Shown piece after piece: positions 9,080 to 18,955 of a stretch of DNA of 64,000 nt. The position numbers were made by a program, and so were the translations under genes. Numbering within the stretch: position 1 is the first letter of the stretch; the number at the start of each line of letters is the position of its first letter. Source of the stretch: Luminiphilus sp. (GTDB lineage: Bacteria; Pseudomonadota; Gammaproteobacteria; Pseudomonadales; Halieaceae); the NCBI GenBank assembly GCA_029242325.1, contig JAQWUD010000010.1, positions 79,379 through 143,378 of the forward strand. The letters run 5' to 3'. The notes below the pieces were generated by a model. The model searched no databases, was not told the origin of the DNA, and was given only the letters and a program-made list of their open reading frames with translations.

Positions 9080-9184
9080 CTCGCCAGTCAGGACGACAAG
9101 AGCGTTTCAGGTGGCCAGGGACGGCCTTAAACTTCAGGGCCTGGAGCACTCCTTTACGGGGGCATGGAACGCCCCTTTTTTTTT
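9080..9184 (+). ncRNA. Candidate Csr/Rsm-type (CsrA-sequestering) small RNA
   Basis: A roughly 105-base segment ends in a strong intrinsic terminator and contains four GGA motifs (9091, 9119, 9143, 9166). Two lie in hairpin loops of the form ANGGAN: AGGGAC closed by GGCC/GGCC (9113-9126), and ATGGAA in the terminator loop closed by GGGGC/GCCCC (9159-9175). A third, AGGAC, sits in a short GTC/GAC hairpin (9087-9097). Repeated loop GGA motifs with a GGA-bearing terminator are the hallmark of the RsmY/RsmZ/CsrB RNAs that titrate CsrA. No GacA box was found upstream, and the 5' end is a guess. Confidence 0.42.
9159..9184 (+). terminator. Intrinsic terminator
   Basis: GGGGC (9159-9163) pairs with GCCCC (9171-9175) around a seven-base loop, and nine T residues follow (9176-9184). 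No protein gene ends nearby on the plus strand (the formyltransferase stops 300 bases earlier), so an RNA gene just upstream is the simplest explanation. Confidence 0.75.
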
Positions 9185-9186
9185 GA

Positions 9187-9219
9187 CTTCGCGTTTTGGC
9201 TTCGCGTTTTGGCTTCGCG
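9187..9219. repeat. Short tandem repeat, 13-base unit, about 2.5 copies
   Basis: The unit CTTCGCGTTTTGG occurs at 9187-9199 and 9200-9212, followed by a partial copy CTTCGCG at 9213-9219, immediately after the terminator T-run. It is too short and too closely packed to be CRISPR. Confidence 0.85.
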
Positions 9220-9355
9220 CGACTACCCGGGCTCGCCACATCCGGCCCGCGTCTCATCGGGAGATGACCTCATTACAACGAAAGCCTGATTAGCGGTTTC
9301 TGCGGACGCAACAAAACCTCGCAACGCCAACGCATGAAAGCAAATGGATCCGTTA

Positions 9356-9432
9356 TGGGGTGGCTGACGGGTCTCGAACCCGCTACCTCCGGAGCCACAA
9401 TCCGGTGCTCTACCTGGTGAGCTACAGCCACC
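9356..9432 (-). tRNA. tRNA-His (GTG)
   Basis: The 77-base gene folds as a full cloverleaf with acceptor GGTGGCT/AGCCACC including the extra 5' G typical of tRNA-His, anticodon GTG within GATTGTGGC, T-loop GTTCGAG and encoded CCA. It lies downstream of tRNA-Pro on the same strand. A 7-base inverted repeat, CTGTCGG/CCGACAG (9442-9460), lies between the two tRNAs and may be a processing hairpin. Confidence 0.96.
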
Positions 9433-9506
9433 ATCAAGAAGCTGTCGGAGACCCCGACAGACTTACCCGAAGGCTACCCCCTCTCCGTGGCGTGTCCGAG
9501 AGGAAG

Positions 9507-9583
9507 TGGTCGGGGTGGAGGGATTCGAACCCCCGACATCCTGCTCCCAAAGCAGGCGCGCTACCAGACTGCGCTACACCCCG
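9507..9583 (-). tRNA. tRNA-Pro (TGG)
   Basis: The 77-base gene has acceptor CGGGGTG/CACCCCG, anticodon loop CTTTGGGAG with anticodon TGG, T-loop GTTCGAA, discriminator A and encoded CCA. It is the first gene of a Pro-His tRNA pair, divergent from folD as in Pseudomonas-type genomes where tRNA genes border folD. Confidence 0.96.
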
Positions 9584-9719
9584 AAAACGGAGGGCAGCCC
9601 CTCCGCGAGGCGCGCAGTGTACCGACATTGAAAATATTGGGCAATCAGGCAAGTAAATGCTTCCGTCACTCGACGTTCTCTGGAAGAATGCCGCCCGACG
9701 GAAGGACAAGGTACGAACA

Positions 9720-10565
9720 ATGACTGCGCTCATATTGGATGGCAAACATGTCGCACAGCTAACTGAAGCAGAACTCAGCGGGCGCGTGGAGGCACTCAAA
9801 CTCAAATCCGACGGACGAACGCCCGTCTTGGCGACCATTTTAGTGGGCGACGACCCCGCCTCTGCCACCTACGTCAAAATGAAGGGCAACGCCTGCAGGA
9901 GAGTGGGTATGGAGTCTCTCGCCATCGAGCTGCCCTCCTCCACCAAAACCAATGGCTTGCTTCGGGAGATCGAGCAACTCAATCATAACCCTGACGTGCA
10001 TGGCATTTTGCTCCAGCATCCAGTCCCGTCACACATTGATGAACGCGCCTGCTTTGACATGATTGCGCTAGGAAAAGACGTCGATGGCGTGACTTGCCTT
10101 GGTTTTGGCAGGATGGCGATGGGTGAGCAAGCATACGGCTGCGCAACACCCCAGGGCATTATGAGATTGCTACAACACTATGATATTGCGCTGGAGGGCA
10201 AGCATGCCGTCGTAGTGGGCCGCAGCCCGATTCTCGGCAAACCAATGGCCATGATGCTTTTGGAAGCGAACGCCACGGTGACGATCTGTCACTCCAGGAC
10301 ACGAGCACTGGAGAGCCATATCCGCCAGGCGGACGTTGTGGTTGGCGCAGTCGGCAGACCGGAGTTCATCAGGGCTGAGTGGATAAAGGACGCTGCGGTT
10401 GTGGTTGATGCCGGGTACCATCCTGGCGGATTAGGCGATATCGAACTGAGCCCGCTCGCCGAGCGCGCCAGTGCCATCACCCCCGTACCGGGAGGTGTCG
10501 GCCCTATGACGATCAATACCCTGATTCAACAAACGGTCGAATCTGGTGAACGAGCGCTCGGTTGA
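9720..10565 (+). CDS. folD: Bifunctional methylenetetrahydrofolate dehydrogenase/cyclohydrolase
   Basis: Interconverts 5,10-methylene- and 10-formyl-tetrahydrofolate with NADP. The start at ATG 9720 (281 residues) has an AAGGACAAGG SD region and matches the FolD N-terminus; the open frame back to 9657 runs toward the tRNA and is not needed. Visible motifs: [21 protein letters not shown] with the catalytic lysine (about residue 54), [27 protein letters not shown] for NADP binding, and the C-terminal [14 protein letters not shown]. The C-terminus converges with cysS only 3 bases away. Confidence 0.96.
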   Translation: MTALILDGKHVAQLTEAELSGRVEALKLKSDGRTPVLATILVGDDPASATYVKMKGNACRRVGMESLAIELPSSTKTNGLLREIEQLNHNPDVHGILLQHPVPSHIDERACFDMIALGKDVDGVTCLGFGRMAMGEQAYGCATPQGIMRLLQHYDIALEGKHAVVVGRSPILGKPMAMMLLEANATVTICHSRTRALESHIRQADVVVGAVGRPEFIRAEWIKDAAVVVDAGYHPGGLGDIELSPLAERASAITPVPGGVGPMTINTLIQQTVESGERALG

Positions 10566-10568
10566 CCC

Positions 10569-11951
10569 CTAACCGCGACGTCGCCATTGGGTCCCTTCGG
10601 GACCATCCTCCAACATGACGCCTTGGGCCTCTAGCGCGTCACGAATAGCATCGGCTCGATCGAAGTCGCGCTTCGCTCTAGCCACGAGGCGCTCTTCAAT
10701 CAGTGCATCGATTTCCTGATCGTCGGGCTGATCGGCACCTCCGCTACCCTTAAACCACGCCTCCGGGCTTGCCTCAAGGAGCCCCAGTAGCCGTCCCCCC
10801 GCAAGCAGCTCTGCCTTCGCAGCTGCCACGTCCGCCTGGGAAGTAGATTTGTTGAGCCGACCGGCAACAGCGTGCATCGAGGCGAGCGCTTCTGGGGTAT
10901 TCATATCATCGAGCAGCGCCTTGAAAACACCGGTCTCTGTGAGACTCACCTCCGCAGGGGGCACAATTTGGTGGGGTCGGAGTGCACCATACAAAGCATC
11001 TAAAGTGTCGCGTGCCCCGTCAAGCAGTGCGGATGAAAAATTCAGCGGAGAGCGGTAGTGCGCAGACAAAAGCGCCAATCGCAGCACTTCCCCTGAATAA
11101 GTCTCGAGCAAGGCTCGCACTGTCCGTACGTTACCAAGGGACTTCGACATCTTTTCACCTTCCATGTCGACGTAGGCGTTGTGTATCCAATAACGAACAA
11201 AGTCACCGCCATAGCCACAGCAACTCTGTGCGCGCTCATTTTCGTGGTGCGGGAAGATGAGGTCTCGGCCGCCACCATGAATATCGATCCCCTCTCCCAA
11301 GTGCGCTCTTATCATGGCAGAGCATTCCAGATGCCATCCCGGCCTGCCCCTGCCCCACGGACTCTCCCACCCCGGCTCTCCCGCTTCGGAAGGCTTCCAC
11401 AGCACAAAATCACCTGCGTGGCGCTTATAATCCGCCACCTCCACCCGCGCCCCAGCGAGCATGTCGTCTAGATTGCGGCCACTGAGTCGACCGTAATCTG
11501 CCATAGACTGAACAGCAAACAGAGCATGCCCCTGGGCAACATAGGCGTGATCCTGCTCGATCAAAGTTTCCGTCAGGGCAATCATCTCCGCGATGTGGTC
11601 AGTCGCGAGAGGCTCAATGCTTGGACTGAGAGCGTTGAGGGCAGCCATGTCCTCACGGTACTTTACGGTGAACTCTTCGCTGATCTCAGCAATGCCGATC
11701 CCACGCTCGGCTGCCGCTTGAATAATTCTGTCATCTATGTCGGTAATATTTCTCGCATAGGCAACCTTGGGGAACAGCTCTGTGAGCAGCCGGAACAGAC
11801 AATCGAACACCACGACGGGCCGCGCATTTCCGATGTGCGCATAGTTATACACCGTGGGGCCACACACATACATCGAGACACACTCGGGATCCCTCGGCGT
11901 GAACCTTTCCTTTTTACCGGACAGCGTGTTGTAAAGGCGAAGTTCAGGCAT
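10569..11951 (-). CDS. cysS: Cysteinyl-tRNA synthetase
   Basis: Class I synthetase charging tRNA-Cys. The 460 residues include the zinc-ligand cysteine in [11 protein letters not shown], the HIGH motif as AHIGNARP, the second zinc region WHLECSAM with [14 protein letters not shown], and the KMSKS loop as [11 protein letters not shown]. The C-terminal anticodon region ends [20 protein letters not shown], as usual. Its ATG overlaps the end of glnS by 8 bases, so the two synthetases are translationally coupled; the glnS-cysS pairing also occurs in pseudomonads. Confidence 0.97.
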   Translation of the reverse strand: MPELRLYNTLSGKKERFTPRDPECVSMYVCGPTVYNYAHIGNARPVVVFDCLFRLLTELFPKVAYARNITDIDDRIIQAAAERGIGIAEISEEFTVKYREDMAALNALSPSIEPLATDHIAEMIALTETLIEQDHAYVAQGHALFAVQSMADYGRLSGRNLDDMLAGARVEVADYKRHAGDFVLWKPSEAGEPGWESPWGRGRPGWHLECSAMIRAHLGEGIDIHGGGRDLIFPHHENERAQSCCGYGGDFVRYWIHNAYVDMEGEKMSKSLGNVRTVRALLETYSGEVLRLALLSAHYRSPLNFSSALLDGARDTLDALYGALRPHQIVPPAEVSLTETGVFKALLDDMNTPEALASMHAVAGRLNKSTSQADVAAAKAELLAGGRLLGLLEASPEAWFKGSGGADQPDDQEIDALIEERLVARAKRDFDRADAIRDALEAQGVMLEDGPEGTQWRRRG

Positions 11952-13602
11952 CTGCGCCCGACCAGGTATCTCGAAGACCGATGGTCATATTAAAAACGGG
12001 GCTGTTAGCACAATGGTCGTGGCGGTCGGCCACGAAATATCCCTCACGCTCGAATTGAAAGACAGACTCCGGTACCGCCTGAACAAGCATTGGCTCCACC
12101 ATCGCGCCCTCTATCACCGCAAGACTACGGGGGTTGACCACCTCAACGACATCCTCGGCTCGGGCTGGCTCGGCAACGCTGAACAAGCGATCGTAGCGCC
12201 GGATTGTTGCAGCTACGGCATGGTCCGCCGACACCCAATGGATGACCCCCTTGGGCTTAACACCGTCTTCGGGATCCACGCCGGGCTCAAATGTTATGCA
12301 ACGCGCATAAACCTCGACAACCTCGCCAGATTCGTCCTTGTCACAACGCTCCGCCTCAACGACCACCCCGCCACGCAGGCGCACACGCTTACCTAGCACT
12401 AGTCGCTTGAAATGTTTGTTGGCCTCTTCCCGAAAATCGCCGCTATCAATATAGAGCCCCGCCCCCATTTCCAGACACCTCTCACCGAAGTCGGGATTCG
12501 CCGGATGGTTAGGCACGCTCAGAGTCAGGTCCCCGGGAAGATTGGTCAGCGTGAGTTTCAGCGGCGACATCACGCACATTGCTCTCGGTGCGCGCCGATT
12601 CAGGTCATCCCTGACGGCACTCTCCAGCATCGCCACGTCAACTACGCTATCAGATCTCGATGTCCCCACTTCCTCGCAAAAATGTCGAATGGCCGCAGCG
12701 GGATAGCCTCGGCGCCTCAGTCCGGCGATAGTAGGCATGCGTGGATCGTCCCAGCCGGTCACAACGCCATGATCGACCAATAGCTTCAGCTTTCGTTTAC
12801 TGGTGATCGTATAGCTAGTGTTCAGGCGCGCAAATTCTATCTGCCTGGGCACATGGGGGACCGGCAGGTGCTCAATGAACCAATCGTATAAAGGCCGATG
12901 ATCCTCAAACTCCAGAGTGCATATTGAATGGGTAATTCCCTCGAGCGCATCCTCCTGGCCGTGCGCATAATCATAGGTAGGATAAATGGGCCACTGATCT
13001 CCAGTCTGATGGTGGGTCGCGTGCCGAATGCGATACAAGATAGGGTCGCGCATATTCATATTGGGTGATGACATATCAATCTTCGCCCGCAAGACCCTCT
13101 CCCCGTCCACAAATTCACCTGCGCGCATTTGCTCAAACAGCGATCGATTCTCAGCCACTGATCGCTCCCGAAAGGGACTGTCTTGACCCGGCGCGGTCAA
13201 AGATCCTCGGTAATGTCGCGCTTCATCTGGCGACAAATCACACACATAAGCCAACCCTCGGTCGATAAGGCCTAACGCCCAATCATAAAGCTGCTGAAAA
13301 TAGCTTGAGGCGAATCGGACCTCACCGGACCATTCAAAACCCAGCCAACGGACGTCCTCCTGAATGGAGTCTATGAATTCCTGGCTCTCCGCCTCAGGAT
13401 TGGTATCGTCAAATCGCAGGTGGCATCGGCCCTGAAATTGCAGTGCAAGACCAAAATTGACCGTGATGGACTTGGCATGCCCAATATGAAGGAACCCGTT
13501 GGGCTCAGGTGGGAATCGGGTGACCACCTCCGCCACGCGGTCCTCTGCAAGATCGCTTTGGACTTGCGTTCGCAAAAAATTACTGCGCAGATCTGCGGAC
13601 AT
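11944..13602 (-). CDS. glnS: Glutaminyl-tRNA synthetase
   Basis: Charges tRNA-Gln directly, implying no GatCAB dependence for glutamine here. The 552-residue protein shows [17 protein letters not shown] (HIGH), the [14 protein letters not shown] segment, and at the KMSKS position [13 protein letters not shown], where the methionine of the usual VMSKRKL is threonine. The anticodon-binding beta-barrels follow. It starts at ATG 13602, 150 bases from the divergent ppiB, with a candidate promoter at 13641-13670. Confidence 0.96.
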   Translation of the reverse strand: MSADLRSNFLRTQVQSDLAEDRVAEVVTRFPPEPNGFLHIGHAKSITVNFGLALQFQGRCHLRFDDTNPEAESQEFIDSIQEDVRWLGFEWSGEVRFASSYFQQLYDWALGLIDRGLAYVCDLSPDEARHYRGSLTAPGQDSPFRERSVAENRSLFEQMRAGEFVDGERVLRAKIDMSSPNMNMRDPILYRIRHATHHQTGDQWPIYPTYDYAHGQEDALEGITHSICTLEFEDHRPLYDWFIEHLPVPHVPRQIEFARLNTSYTITSKRKLKLLVDHGVVTGWDDPRMPTIAGLRRRGYPAAAIRHFCEEVGTSRSDSVVDVAMLESAVRDDLNRRAPRAMCVMSPLKLTLTNLPGDLTLSVPNHPANPDFGERCLEMGAGLYIDSGDFREEANKHFKRLVLGKRVRLRGGVVVEAERCDKDESGEVVEVYARCITFEPGVDPEDGVKPKGVIHWVSADHAVAATIRRYDRLFSVAEPARAEDVVEVVNPRSLAVIEGAMVEPMLVQAVPESVFQFEREGYFVADRHDHCANSPVFNMTIGLRDTWSGADA

Positions 13603-13640
13603 GCTGAACCTTGCTGAAGTAAGCCGGAATAGAGGCGCGT

Positions 13641-13670
13641 ACTATAACAACTGGACCGTCGCCGTGTAAT
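13641..13670 (-). promoter_or_regulatory. Candidate promoter for glnS-cysS
   Basis: On the minus strand, ATTACA (13665-13670) is followed after 18 bases by TATAGT (13641-13646), about 40 bases ahead of the glnS ATG. Confidence 0.4.
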
Positions 13671-13753
13671 TCAGTTGCTCATTTTGCGGGATCGCAACCA
13701 CACGCCATCTCTAGTAGGATGCGCGCTTTCCCAAGCAAGCTCCAGAGGATTCC

Positions 13754-14260
13754 ATGTCCATACAAACTGTCTTGATGCGCACTACCGTAGGTGGATTGAC
13801 ACTCGAACTCGATGCAGAAAATGCGCCTGTTAGTGTCGGAAATTTTTTGTCGTATGTCGAGGATGGCTTTTATGACGGCACAATTTTTCATCGCGTCATC
13901 AACAATTTCATGATTCAGGGCGGCGGTTTCTCCGCAGATATGGAGCAAAAAGAGGCGCAAGCGCCCATCGAAAACGAAGCGAACAACGGCCTCAAAAATG
14001 ACCGGGGCACGATCGCAATGGCCCGAACGCAGGACCCGCATTCTGCCACCGCACAATTCTTTATCAACGTGCAGGACAACGACTTCCTCAATCACACTGG
14101 TGAAAACATGCAGGGCTGGGGATACGCTGTATTTGGTCGACTGATAGAAGGGGACGAGGTTCTGGAGAAAATTCGCGCTGTTGATACCGGCAATTACGCA
14201 GGCCATCAGGACGTGCCCGTGGAACCCATTATCATCGAAAGCGTCACCGTGATTTCCTGA
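13754..14260 (+). CDS. ppiB: Cytoplasmic peptidyl-prolyl cis-trans isomerase (cyclophilin)
   Basis: Accelerates proline isomerisation during folding. The 168 residues have no signal peptide and show the cyclophilin core: [35 protein letters not shown], the catalytic-site [24 protein letters not shown], and [25 protein letters not shown] precedes the ATG by 6 bases. lpxH begins 14 bases after the stop, so the two are likely an operon, as in Pseudomonas. Confidence 0.96.
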   Translation: MSIQTVLMRTTVGGLTLELDAENAPVSVGNFLSYVEDGFYDGTIFHRVINNFMIQGGGFSADMEQKEAQAPIENEANNGLKNDRGTIAMARTQDPHSATAQFFINVQDNDFLNHTGENMQGWGYAVFGRLIEGDEVLEKIRAVDTGNYAGHQDVPVEPIIIESVTVIS

Positions 14261-14274
14261 TCGGTCCACATCGC

Positions 14275-14991
14275 TTGCACCGGCTATTTATCAGCGACCT
14301 GCATCTGAGCGATGACAGCACCGCGGTAGAAGCGGCGCTGTATTCACTCATCGAAAGAGAGTCGTCTATCGACAGCCTCATTATTTTGGGGGATTTGTTC
14401 GAGGCCTGGGTGGGCGACGACGACGATGCGCCCCTGGCTATTCGGATAAAAGCGCTACTACGGTCTGTCGCGGCAAGAGGCACTGAGCTGTTCCTGGCCA
14501 CTGGAAACCGAGACTTCATGTTGGGCAAGGCATTTGCAGACGAGGTCGGCGCTAACCTGCTGGACGATGAGACGGTGTTGGATGTCTGCGGGGAGTCCTG
14601 CCTGCTCATGCACGGTGACTCACTGTGCACGGATGACACCACTTACCAGCAATTTCGCGAGATGGTCCGCGCACCCAGCTGGCAGGCTGAAATGATGTCA
14701 CGAGATTTGGACGCGCGTCGCGAGCTTGCAAGGCAGCTGCGGGAGATGAGTATCGATGCCGCGAGCAACAAAGCCGAAGACATCATGGATGTCAATCCGG
14801 AAGCGGTTATCGCGGCCATGCAGCGTAGCGGGGTTAAACGCATGATCCACGGGCACACCCATCGACCTGCCCGCCATGTCTCGCCCTCAGGGGAGGAAAG
14901 AATTGTACTGGGAGACTGGACAGCTCAACACGGCTGGCTGCTCAGGGAGCAAGGCGGCTCTCTGTCGCTTGAACAGTTCACGATTGGCTAG
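14275..14991 (+). CDS. lpxH: UDP-2,3-diacylglucosamine pyrophosphohydrolase
   Basis: Makes lipid X in lipid A synthesis. The calcineurin-like metallophosphoesterase motifs are FISDLHLSD, ILGDLFEAWVGDDD, ATGNRDFMLGKAF, LMHGDSLCTDD and IHGHTHRPARH. The protein has 238 residues, typical of LpxH. The start is TTG 14275 (TTG-CAC-CGG...), because the first metal motif begins seven codons later and no ATG lies upstream; the SD is weak, which suggests coupling to ppiB. The end overlaps the convergent miaE by 4 bases. Confidence 0.94.
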   Translation: MHRLFISDLHLSDDSTAVEAALYSLIERESSIDSLIILGDLFEAWVGDDDDAPLAIRIKALLRSVAARGTELFLATGNRDFMLGKAFADEVGANLLDDETVLDVCGESCLLMHGDSLCTDDTTYQQFREMVRAPSWQAEMMSRDLDARRELARQLREMSIDAASNKAEDIMDVNPEAVIAAMQRSGVKRMIHGHTHRPARHVSPSGEERIVLGDWTAQHGWLLREQGGSLSLEQFTIG

Positions 14992-15617
14992 GCCGCCACG
15001 GCAAGAGGGCCACTGTGAAACCGGAAGCAAGTATCGACGCGCTCGATCAGGTCGACCTCTAGTGCTCGAAAATGCGCGAGGCGATCTTCCAATTCACTGT
15101 TGTCGCAATGCCTCTCTGCCAGGGAAAGGTAATCCATGAAGTGCCGAGCCTCACTCTTGAGTAACGAGTGGTAGAAGTCGCCAAGCTGAGTATCCAGCCT
15201 CGAATACAATTGCGCGAAGCGTTCACAGGAACGTGCCTCAATGAATGCACCGATAATCAGCGTATCCACCAGACGACCCGGTTCTTTGCGCCGTGCCCCG
15301 CTGTGCAGACCCTGAGCGTATCGAGAGGCACCAAGCGGACCGTACTCCACCCCACGCTCATGCATGATCTTCAGCACTTGCTCAAAATGTCGGAGCTCCT
15401 CGCGTGCTAAGCGTGACATTTTGTTGAGCAATATTGTGTCGGCTGTATAGCGATGTATTAGACTCAACGCCGTCGCCGCGGCCTTCTTCTCACAGTTGGC
15501 ATGATCAATCAGTAACAGCGCCTCCCGCTCAGGGCACGCCGCCACATCTACCCAGGCTATCGGAGTCTCGCAGGGTAAAAAGCCCCGAATCTCCTCCAGT
15601 TGTTGCCGCATGGTCAT
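14988..15617 (-). CDS. miaE: tRNA-(ms2io6A)-hydroxylase
   Basis: Diiron monooxygenase hydroxylating the isopentenyl group of ms2i6A37 in tRNAs. The 209-residue helical protein shows iron ligands in LIDHANCEKKAA, LAREELRHFEQVL, IGAFIEARSCERF and LLKSEARHFMDYL, matching MiaE. Its ATG (15617) overlaps the TGA of the DUF1289 gene as ATGA, so the two are translationally coupled. The substrate implies MiaA and MiaB elsewhere in the genome. Confidence 0.93.
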   Translation of the reverse strand: MTMRQQLEEIRGFLPCETPIAWVDVAACPEREALLLIDHANCEKKAAATALSLIHRYTADTILLNKMSRLAREELRHFEQVLKIMHERGVEYGPLGASRYAQGLHSGARRKEPGRLVDTLIIGAFIEARSCERFAQLYSRLDTQLGDFYHSLLKSEARHFMDYLSLAERHCDNSELEDRLAHFRALEVDLIERVDTCFRFHSGPLAVAA

Positions 15618-16123
15618 GAGCCGGCCTCTCCGCGGGCGTCATGAGAAAACAAATCTGATGTGGCAATGTAACGATCGTAATGGGCGGTAGATAACACCCA
15701 GAACTCCTCATCAATCTCATCGCGTAACGCGACCATTGAGCGGTCGCGAAATCCCGGCACCACCTCAAAACCAAACTGTTCTGCGTCCGTAATCTGACTC
15801 GCGCCGGCCTTGAGCATAGCGAATACATGGCAATGAGCATCATGATGAGGCTGGAACCGAATCTTCTGTACCTCTAACTGCCAATTCAGCAAAGCGTGAT
15901 CAATAATCCGAAAGCGGTTAGCGACGCAAATGGCCAAAAACTTTGCCAAGCGCTGGTCGATAACGCTTTTTTCTTGATGCGAGTACCCGTTCCAATCAAT
16001 CACCTCATGCGCAAACCGCTTGCAGCCCCGGCACACCGAATCACCGATGCCAGTGGAGCAGACGCCAATACAGGGCGTTTTGATTGGGGTGAGATAATAC
16101 ACTGAGCCTCCCGTTTCAGACAT
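15614..16123 (-). CDS. DUF1289 cysteine-motif protein
   Basis: The N-terminal 50 residues carry the DUF1289 signature TPCIGVCSTGIGDSVCRGCKR, four cysteines likely to bind metal, followed by EVIDWNGYSHQEKSVIDQRL. The remaining 110 residues are an unrelated-looking extension, so it is longer than the typical 60-90-residue DUF1289 protein. I chose ATG 16123 (169 residues); the frame extends to 16183, but that part is glycine-rich and lacks an SD. It is coupled to miaE by ATGA overlap, hinting at a link to tRNA modification or iron chemistry, which is inference only. Confidence 0.75.
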   Translation of the reverse strand: MSETGGSVYYLTPIKTPCIGVCSTGIGDSVCRGCKRFAHEVIDWNGYSHQEKSVIDQRLAKFLAICVANRFRIIDHALLNWQLEVQKIRFQPHHDAHCHVFAMLKAGASQITDAEQFGFEVVPGFRDRSMVALRDEIDEEFWVLSTAHYDRYIATSDLFSHDARGEAGS

Positions 16124-16232
16124 TTTAACAGCTTCTACACCCCTGCCTCCCCCTTTACCCCCGCGTAGGCCTATGAACAACATGAATGGGGGGTATTTGA
16201 AACTTAGATAACCTCATCTGGGGCTGCCAAGC

Positions 16233-16238
16233 TATAAT
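16233..16238 (+). promoter_or_regulatory. -10 element TATAAT upstream of acnB
   Basis: A consensus TATAAT lies 40 bases ahead of the acnB ATG, giving a 5' leader of about 33 bases. No good -35 is seen at the right spacing, so activator dependence is possible. Confidence 0.5.
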
Positions 16239-16277
16239 CCGCGTCGTTTTGATAACCGCCTATATAAGGAATCTGCC

Positions 16278-18890
16278 ATGCTGGATGCGTACCGACAACA
16301 TGTCGCCGACCGCGCCGCGAACAACATCCCACCTGCGCCACTGTCGCCGCAGCAAGTGGCTGAGCTGATAGAGCTGATCAAGGCACCACCGCAGGGTGAG
16401 GAAACGTTTTTGATTGAACTGCTCACAAAACGCGTGCCGCCCGGTGTAGATGAGGCGGCTTACGTCAAAGCAGGATTCCTGTGCGCTATTGCAAAAGGAG
16501 ACTCATCCTGCTCACTGATCAACCGAGAGCAAGCCATCCGCTCACTCGGGGACATGCACGGCGGCTACAATATCAACACCCTTGTTGAGTTGCTGGACAA
16601 TCCGGAGTTTGGCGAGAGCGCTGCTCGTGAACTCAAACACACATTGTTGGTATTTGATGCCTTCCATGACGTTGCAGAGCTGGCGCGCAACGGCTCCCAC
16701 AATGCGCGGTCGGTGATGGAGAGTTGGGCAGAGGGAGAGTGGTTCACGAATCGCGAGGATGTTCCAGAGTCGCTCAAAATGGTGGTTTTCAAAGTCACAG
16801 GCGAAACCAATACCGACGACCTCTCTCCCGCTCCCGATGCATGGTCACGGCCTGACATACCCTTGCATGCTCTGGCGATGTTTAAGATGGCAAGAGATGG
16901 CATAGAGCCTGACGAGCCCGGTAAAACCGGTCCGCTACAACAAATCGAAACGATCAAATCCAAGGGATTACCGGTGGCCTTTGTGGGTGACGTGGTCGGA
17001 ACAGGCTCTTCGCGCAAATCTGCGACCAATTCAGTGCTGTGGTACTTCGGCGAGGACACGCCCGGCATTCCCAATAAGCGGGCGGGTGGAGTGTGCATCG
17101 GAGGCAAGGTGGCGCCGATTTTCTACAACACCATGGAAGATGCGGGCGCTTTGGTCTTCGAAGCACCGGTAGACCAATTAAACATGGGAGACGTGATAGA
17201 AATCAGGCCTTACGAGGGAAAAATCCTCTCTGAGTCGGGTGAGATACTGTCCGAGTTCTCTTTACGTTCTGAGGTACTGCTAGACGAGGTCCGCGCTGGA
17301 GGTCGAATCAATCTCATCATCGGACGAGGGCTTACCACCAAGGCGCGGGAAGCTTTGGGGCTTGCAGAGAGCACGCTATTCCGAAAGCCCGAGCAACCCG
17401 AGGACTCCGGGACCGGCTTCACGCTGGCGCAAAAAATGGTTGGCCGGGCCTGTGGCGTAGAGGGAATTCGTCCTGGCACGTATTGTGAACCTCGTATGAC
17501 GACGGTGGGCTCCCAAGATACCACTGGTCCTATGACCCGCGACGAACTGCAAGACCTGGCCTGCCTCGGGTTCTCGGCTGATTTAACGATGCAGTCTTTC
17601 TGTCATACGGCGGCTTATCCGAAGCCCGTAGATATCAACACTCAGCACACACTGCCCGACTTTATCGTGAATCGCGGGGGTGTTTCGCTCCGACCGGGTG
17701 ACGGAATCATTCATAGCTGGCTCAACCGGATGTTACTGCCCGATACAGTGGGCACAGGTGGTGACTCTCATACACGTTTTCCAATGGGAATTTCTTTCCC
17801 CGCCGGCTCCGGGCTGGTGGCATTTGCTGCGGCAACGGGCGTCATGCCGCTGGACATGCCCGAGTCAGTATTGGTGCGCTTTCGGGGTGAGATGCAGCCC
17901 GGCGTAACCCTGCGCGACCTGGTGCATGCGATTCCCTACTACGCGATCCAGCAAGGCCTGCTAACCGTGGAGAAAAAGGGCAAGAAAAACATATTCTCAG
18001 GCCGCATACTTGAAATCGAAGGTTTAGATTCCCTGACCGTAGAACAAGCGTTTGAACTATCAGATGCCTCGGCTGAACGGTCCGCCGCCGGGTGCACTAT
18101 CAAGCTGGGAGAGGAAACCATTGCAGAATATCTGCGCTCAAACATCGTTCTACTCCGCTCGATGATTGCAGAAGGCTATGGCGATGCACGCACACTTGAG
18201 CGGAGAGCGCGAAACATGGAGGCATGGCTCAAGGAACCAGAACTGCTCGAGGCAGATCAAGATGCCGAATATGCGACCATCATCGAAATCAACCTCAATG
18301 ACATCGACCAACCGATTGTGTGCGCCCCCAACGATCCTGACGATGCAAGACTGCTGTCCGATGTACAGGGCGACAAAGTTGACGAGGTCTTTATCGGCAG
18401 CTGCATGACCAACATCGGCCATTTTCGGGCGGCGGGCGAACTTCTGGAAGCGCATGGTGTGCCGGTATCCACCCGGCTGTGGATATGTCCACCAACGCGA
18501 ATGGACGAGCACCAACTGATGGAAGAGGGGTATTACGCGATATTCGGCCGGGCGGGAGCGCGTACCGAAATGCCGGGTTGCTCCTTGTGTATGGGGAACC
18601 AGGCCCGTGTCGCGCCGAAGTCGACAGTCCTGTCTACTTCCACACGTAATTTCCCCAATCGTTTGGGCGAGGGCGCCAATGTTTATCTGACCTCGGCTGA
18701 GTTGGCTGCGGTCGGCGCGTTAATGGGCAAGTTACCCACACCAGAAGAATATCGTGACTTCGCGCTCAAGATAGACTCGATGGCGGAGGACATCTATCGC
18801 TACATGAGCTTTGATCAAGTAGTGGCTTTTCAGAAGCTTGCAGCGGATGGAGAAAGAATCGCGGCCACGATTATCGATCAGGTCGCTTAG
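16278..18890 (+). CDS. acnB: Bifunctional aconitate hydratase 2 / 2-methylisocitrate dehydratase
   Basis: Isomerises citrate to isocitrate in the TCA cycle and may serve the methylcitrate cycle. The 870 residues follow the AcnB domain order: N-terminal HEAT-like domain (MLDAYRQHVADRAA...), swivel domain with GDVVGTGSSRKSATNS near 235, and the three cluster-binding domains. The [4Fe-4S] cysteines lie in IGSCMTNIGHFRAAG (near 710) and GCSLCMGNQARV (near 770). AAGGAATCTGCC supplies the SD. The gene is monocistronic, converging with metZ. Confidence 0.97.
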   Translation: MLDAYRQHVADRAANNIPPAPLSPQQVAELIELIKAPPQGEETFLIELLTKRVPPGVDEAAYVKAGFLCAIAKGDSSCSLINREQAIRSLGDMHGGYNINTLVELLDNPEFGESAARELKHTLLVFDAFHDVAELARNGSHNARSVMESWAEGEWFTNREDVPESLKMVVFKVTGETNTDDLSPAPDAWSRPDIPLHALAMFKMARDGIEPDEPGKTGPLQQIETIKSKGLPVAFVGDVVGTGSSRKSATNSVLWYFGEDTPGIPNKRAGGVCIGGKVAPIFYNTMEDAGALVFEAPVDQLNMGDVIEIRPYEGKILSESGEILSEFSLRSEVLLDEVRAGGRINLIIGRGLTTKAREALGLAESTLFRKPEQPEDSGTGFTLAQKMVGRACGVEGIRPGTYCEPRMTTVGSQDTTGPMTRDELQDLACLGFSADLTMQSFCHTAAYPKPVDINTQHTLPDFIVNRGGVSLRPGDGIIHSWLNRMLLPDTVGTGGDSHTRFPMGISFPAGSGLVAFAAATGVMPLDMPESVLVRFRGEMQPGVTLRDLVHAIPYYAIQQGLLTVEKKGKKNIFSGRILEIEGLDSLTVEQAFELSDASAERSAAGCTIKLGEETIAEYLRSNIVLLRSMIAEGYGDARTLERRARNMEAWLKEPELLEADQDAEYATIIEINLNDIDQPIVCAPNDPDDARLLSDVQGDKVDEVFIGSCMTNIGHFRAAGELLEAHGVPVSTRLWICPPTRMDEHQLMEEGYYAIFGRAGARTEMPGCSLCMGNQARVAPKSTVLSTSTRNFPNRLGEGANVYLTSAELAAVGALMGKLPTPEEYRDFALKIDSMAEDIYRYMSFDQVVAFQKLAADGERIAATIIDQVA

Positions 18891-18955
18891 GGCGCCACAA
18901 TGGGGCCGGCGCGTCGCTGCGAGCGGGATTCCACGCCGCGGCGGCTAGCCAGATT

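Larger units (their letters stand above)
8850..9355. other. Gene-free stretch with sRNA candidate
   Basis: Five hundred bases without a believable protein frame. The first 210 bases become very AT-rich (around 8980-9030, including TATAAT at 8988-8993). They are followed by a palindrome, the candidate small RNA with its terminator, and a 13-base tandem repeat, all listed separately. From 9220 to the tRNA-His gene I see nothing specific. Confidence 0.7.

Noticed and set aside
9187-9219. Short repeat as a CRISPR array
   Set aside because: The 13-base units are directly adjacent, with no spacers and no cas genes.
9434-9868. 144-codon minus frame
   Set aside because: It runs through tRNA-Pro and the start of folD.
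13679-14269. 196-codon minus frame
   Set aside because: Entirely antisense to ppiB, with no SD and no family features.
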